Assembly: GCA_964602475.1 (NCBI GenBank)
Contig: CAZRRN010000080.1
Coordinates: 1 to 7,638, forward strand
Length of the DNA: 7,638 bases
DNA from: SZUA-448 sp964602475
GTDB taxonomy: Bacteria > Bacillota > Clostridia > Lachnospirales > Lachnospiraceae
Reading direction: 5' to 3'
Shown here: positions 6,010 to 7,638 of the stretch, piece by piece
Layout: every line of letters starts with the position of its first letter
Position numbering within the stretch: the first letter of the stretch is position 1
Notes under the pieces: generated by a model
Seen by the model: the letters and a program-made list of their open reading frames with translations, nothing else
Told to the model about the DNA's origin: nothing
Databases searched by the model: none
Translations under genes and position numbers: made by a program

Positions 6010-7044
6010 ATGAGAAATTTTTTTCAAAGTATAAAAAACAACAGTAAAACCTTTGCCTTGCCGGTATTATCCTTTCCGGCAGCAGCAAGGCTCGGAGTTT
6101 CAGTAAATCAGCTCCTTCACTCTGCAGGGCTGCAGGCAGAAGCAATGGAGCTGATAGCACGCGAAACAGAAACCATCGGTGCAGTCAGCCTGATGGATCT
6201 TTCTCTGGAAGCGGAAGCTTTTGGAGCCTATGTCGTATTTTCGGAGAATGAGGTTCCGGCAGTAAAGGGACAGCTGATAGCTGACCGTCATGCAGCAGAG
6301 GCGCTGCAGATTCCGCCTCTGATCGCAGGGCGGATTCCAATTACAATCGAAGCAGTCAGAAAAGCGAAGAATATTATCAAGGGTAAACCGGTATTTGCCG
6401 GAATGATCGGTCCGTTTTCACTGGCAGGCAGATTGATGGATGTAACGGAAATCATGTATACCTGTTATGACGATTCAGTAACGGTTCATACAGTGCTTCA
6501 AAAAACAACCACTTTTCTTACAGAATACGCACGTGCCCTGAAAGCAGCCGGAGCAGATGGAATTATCGTAGCCGAACCACTTTGCGGATTGTTAAGCAGG
6601 GAGATGGCTGAGGAGTTCTCCTGCCCCTATATGACGGACATTATTCGGTCGGTACAGGATGAAGACTTTGCGGTTATTTATCACAACTGTGGAAATTCGG
6701 TTCCGCAGATGACAGAGGATCTGTATGCGCTCGGCGCTTCTGCTTATCATTTCGGGAATGCAGTGGATTTACAGGAAATTCTTTTGCATACCCCGGAGGA
6801 AGTTGTTGTTATGGGGAATATTGATCCGGTATCCTGCTTCACAAAAGGAACTGCAGAACATATGAGGGAGGAGACAAGAACACTTTTGGAACACTGTGGG
6901 GACTATCGAAACTTTATTCTCTCTTCCGGCTGTGATATTCCATACACTGCTTCATGGGACAATATACGTGCTTTTTTTGAAGCATTGGACAGCTACAATT
7001 ACAAGATTACTGAACAGAGAAGTCATATGGGGGAAACCGATTAA
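6010..7044 (+). CDS. MtaA/MtbA/CmuA-family methylcobamide:acceptor methyltransferase
   Basis: A 344-residue UroD-fold methyltransferase of the MtaA/CmuA type, of normal length. In archaeal homologues the family moves methyl from a corrinoid protein to coenzyme M, with the thiol activated by zinc. The zinc ligands are present: His225-x-Cys227 in IYHNCG and Cys308 in LSSGCDIPYT. The gap between the two cysteines (81) is close to that of characterised MtaA enzymes. Other family landmarks are GPFSLAGRL (134-142), AEPLCG (188-193), HFGNAVDL (247-254) and GNIDP (269-273). It follows the corrinoid gene by 36 nt and is the natural partner that discharges the carrier. In a clostridial host coenzyme M is not expected, so the acceptor may be another thiol such as homocysteine, tetrahydrofolate, or something unknown; this part is inference. 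It could alternatively act on the donor side. An extra ATG at 5998 would add four residues. Confidence 0.93.
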   Translation: MRNFFQSIKNNSKTFALPVLSFPAAARLGVSVNQLLHSAGLQAEAMELIARETETIGAVSLMDLSLEAEAFGAYVVFSENEVPAVKGQLIADRHAAEALQIPPLIAGRIPITIEAVRKAKNIIKGKPVFAGMIGPFSLAGRLMDVTEIMYTCYDDSVTVHTVLQKTTTFLTEYARALKAAGADGIIVAEPLCGLLSREMAEEFSCPYMTDIIRSVQDEDFAVIYHNCGNSVPQMTEDLYALGASAYHFGNAVDLQEILLHTPEEVVVMGNIDPVSCFTKGTAEHMREETRTLLEHCGDYRNFILSSGCDIPYTASWDNIRAFFEALDSYNYKITEQRSHMGETD

Positions 7045-7083
7045 TCACAGATGAGGTAAAGAAACTCAGAAAAGAGGAAAACA

Positions 7084-7638
7084 ATGGATAACAGAAAAGA
7101 ACGTATTCTAAGGAGTATGAAGGGCGGACTGATTGTCTCCTGTCAGGTACAACATGACGATCCGGTTTACTCGGAGGACTTTGTGTTTAAAATGGCAAAA
7201 GCGGCAGAATGGGCAGGTGCAGCCGGTATCCGGGCCAATTCGCCCGAGCAGATTAAAATGATCATAGAACATGTGGATCTGCCAATGATTGGTCTGTGGA
7301 AAATCTGGCATGACGATACCGATGTTTTTATTACTCCTACACTGGAAGCTGCAAAAGCAATCTGGGAGGCAGGGGCAGAGATTATCGCAATGGACTGTAC
7401 TGAACAGAGAAACCATGAGGGCTGGCCGGCATATGAATTACTTCCGATTGTACAAAAGGAAATTCCAGAAGCTATTATTTTCGCCGATGTATCAAATTAT
7501 TCTGAAGCAAAGCGTGCGGTCGAAATGGGGGCGGATATTGTAGGACCGACTTTGTATGGATATACAGAAGAAACAAAGAATATAGAAGCACCGAACCTGC
7601 GTGAATTTGCAAGAATGTGCAGAGACTTCGCTGACAAG
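7084..7638 (+). CDS. NanE-like N-acylmannosamine-6-phosphate 2-epimerase (3' truncated)
   Basis: The first 185 residues of a TIM-barrel protein, running off the window; the full family length is about 220-235. NanE converts ManNAc-6-phosphate to GlcNAc-6-phosphate in sialic acid and amino-sugar catabolism. Family marks are LRSMKGGLIVSCQ (9-21), GAAGIRAN (45-52, Arg50), LPMIGLWK (66-73, with the presumed catalytic Lys73), ITPT (83-86), AEIIAMDCT (98-106, Asp104), ADVS (134-137) and GPTLYGYT (154-161). Two conserved stretches differ from typical NanE as I remember it: KR after the IG strand reads K-I, and TTLSGYT reads P-T-L-Y-G-Y-T. The substrate may therefore not be ManNAc-6-P. GAGG at 7074-7077 supports the ATG, and the 39-nt gap from the MtaA-like gene makes it part of the same operon. 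The C-terminal phosphate-binding loops lie outside the window. Confidence 0.85.
   Translation, partial: MDNRKERILRSMKGGLIVSCQVQHDDPVYSEDFVFKMAKAAEWAGAAGIRANSPEQIKMIIEHVDLPMIGLWKIWHDDTDVFITPTLEAAKAIWEAGAEIIAMDCTEQRNHEGWPAYELLPIVQKEIPEAIIFADVSNYSEAKRAVEMGADIVGPTLYGYTEETKNIEAPNLREFARMCRDFADK

Noticed and set aside
1..7638. CRISPR arrays, insertion sequences, tRNA or rRNA genes
   Set aside because: No regularly spaced repeats, transposase-like coding sequence, terminal inverted repeats or recognisable structural RNA were found on either strand.

Overview
The window looks like a chromosomal segment from an anaerobic Firmicute of the class Clostridia, most likely a gut or rumen Lachnospiraceae-type bacterium. 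The basis is a moderate GC content judged by eye, strong AGGAGG-type ribosome sites, a cellulase lipoprotein with a Thr/Pro-rich linker, an AraC-type regulator beside glycoside hydrolases, and corrinoid methyl-transfer genes. This placement is inference; no taxonomic marker is present.

Layout: (1) 1-82 is the last 26 codons of a plus-strand gene of unknown function. It converges on the next block across a bidirectional terminator (94-137). (2) 143-3966, minus strand, transcribed from right to left, holds an AraC-family regulator, a cytoplasmic GH1 beta-glucosidase and a surface-anchored GH5 endoglucanase-type lipoprotein. This is a compact beta-glucan unit: GH5 cuts polysaccharide outside, GH1 finishes oligosaccharides or glycosides inside, and the regulator probably senses a sugar. 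(3) 3967-4242 is a 276-bp divergent control region. It has a near-consensus promoter towards araC, a weaker candidate promoter towards the plus strand, an 8-bp element in inverted copies placed at both promoters, and a 13-bp palindrome. (4) 4243-7638, plus strand, is a four-gene operon with gaps of about 36-42 nt. It encodes a UroD-fold protein, a B12-binding corrinoid protein with the DxHxxG motif, an MtaA/MtbA/CmuA-type methyltransferase with the H-x-C...C zinc ligands, and a NanE-like sugar-phosphate epimerase cut by the window end.

The plus-strand operon has the three classic parts of a corrinoid methyl-transfer system: a possible substrate:corrinoid methyltransferase (first UroD-like protein), the corrinoid carrier, and a carrier:acceptor methyltransferase (MtaA-like). 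No usual methyltransferase I (MttB, MtmB, MtbB or MtaB type) is visible, so the substrate is unknown. Location beside beta-glucan/beta-glucoside hydrolases and a sugar-phosphate epimerase suggests a methylated sugar or methoxylated glycoside. That is a hypothesis, and it is the most interesting feature here. A further oddity is that a single amber codon separates the first UroD-like gene from the corrinoid gene in the same open frame.
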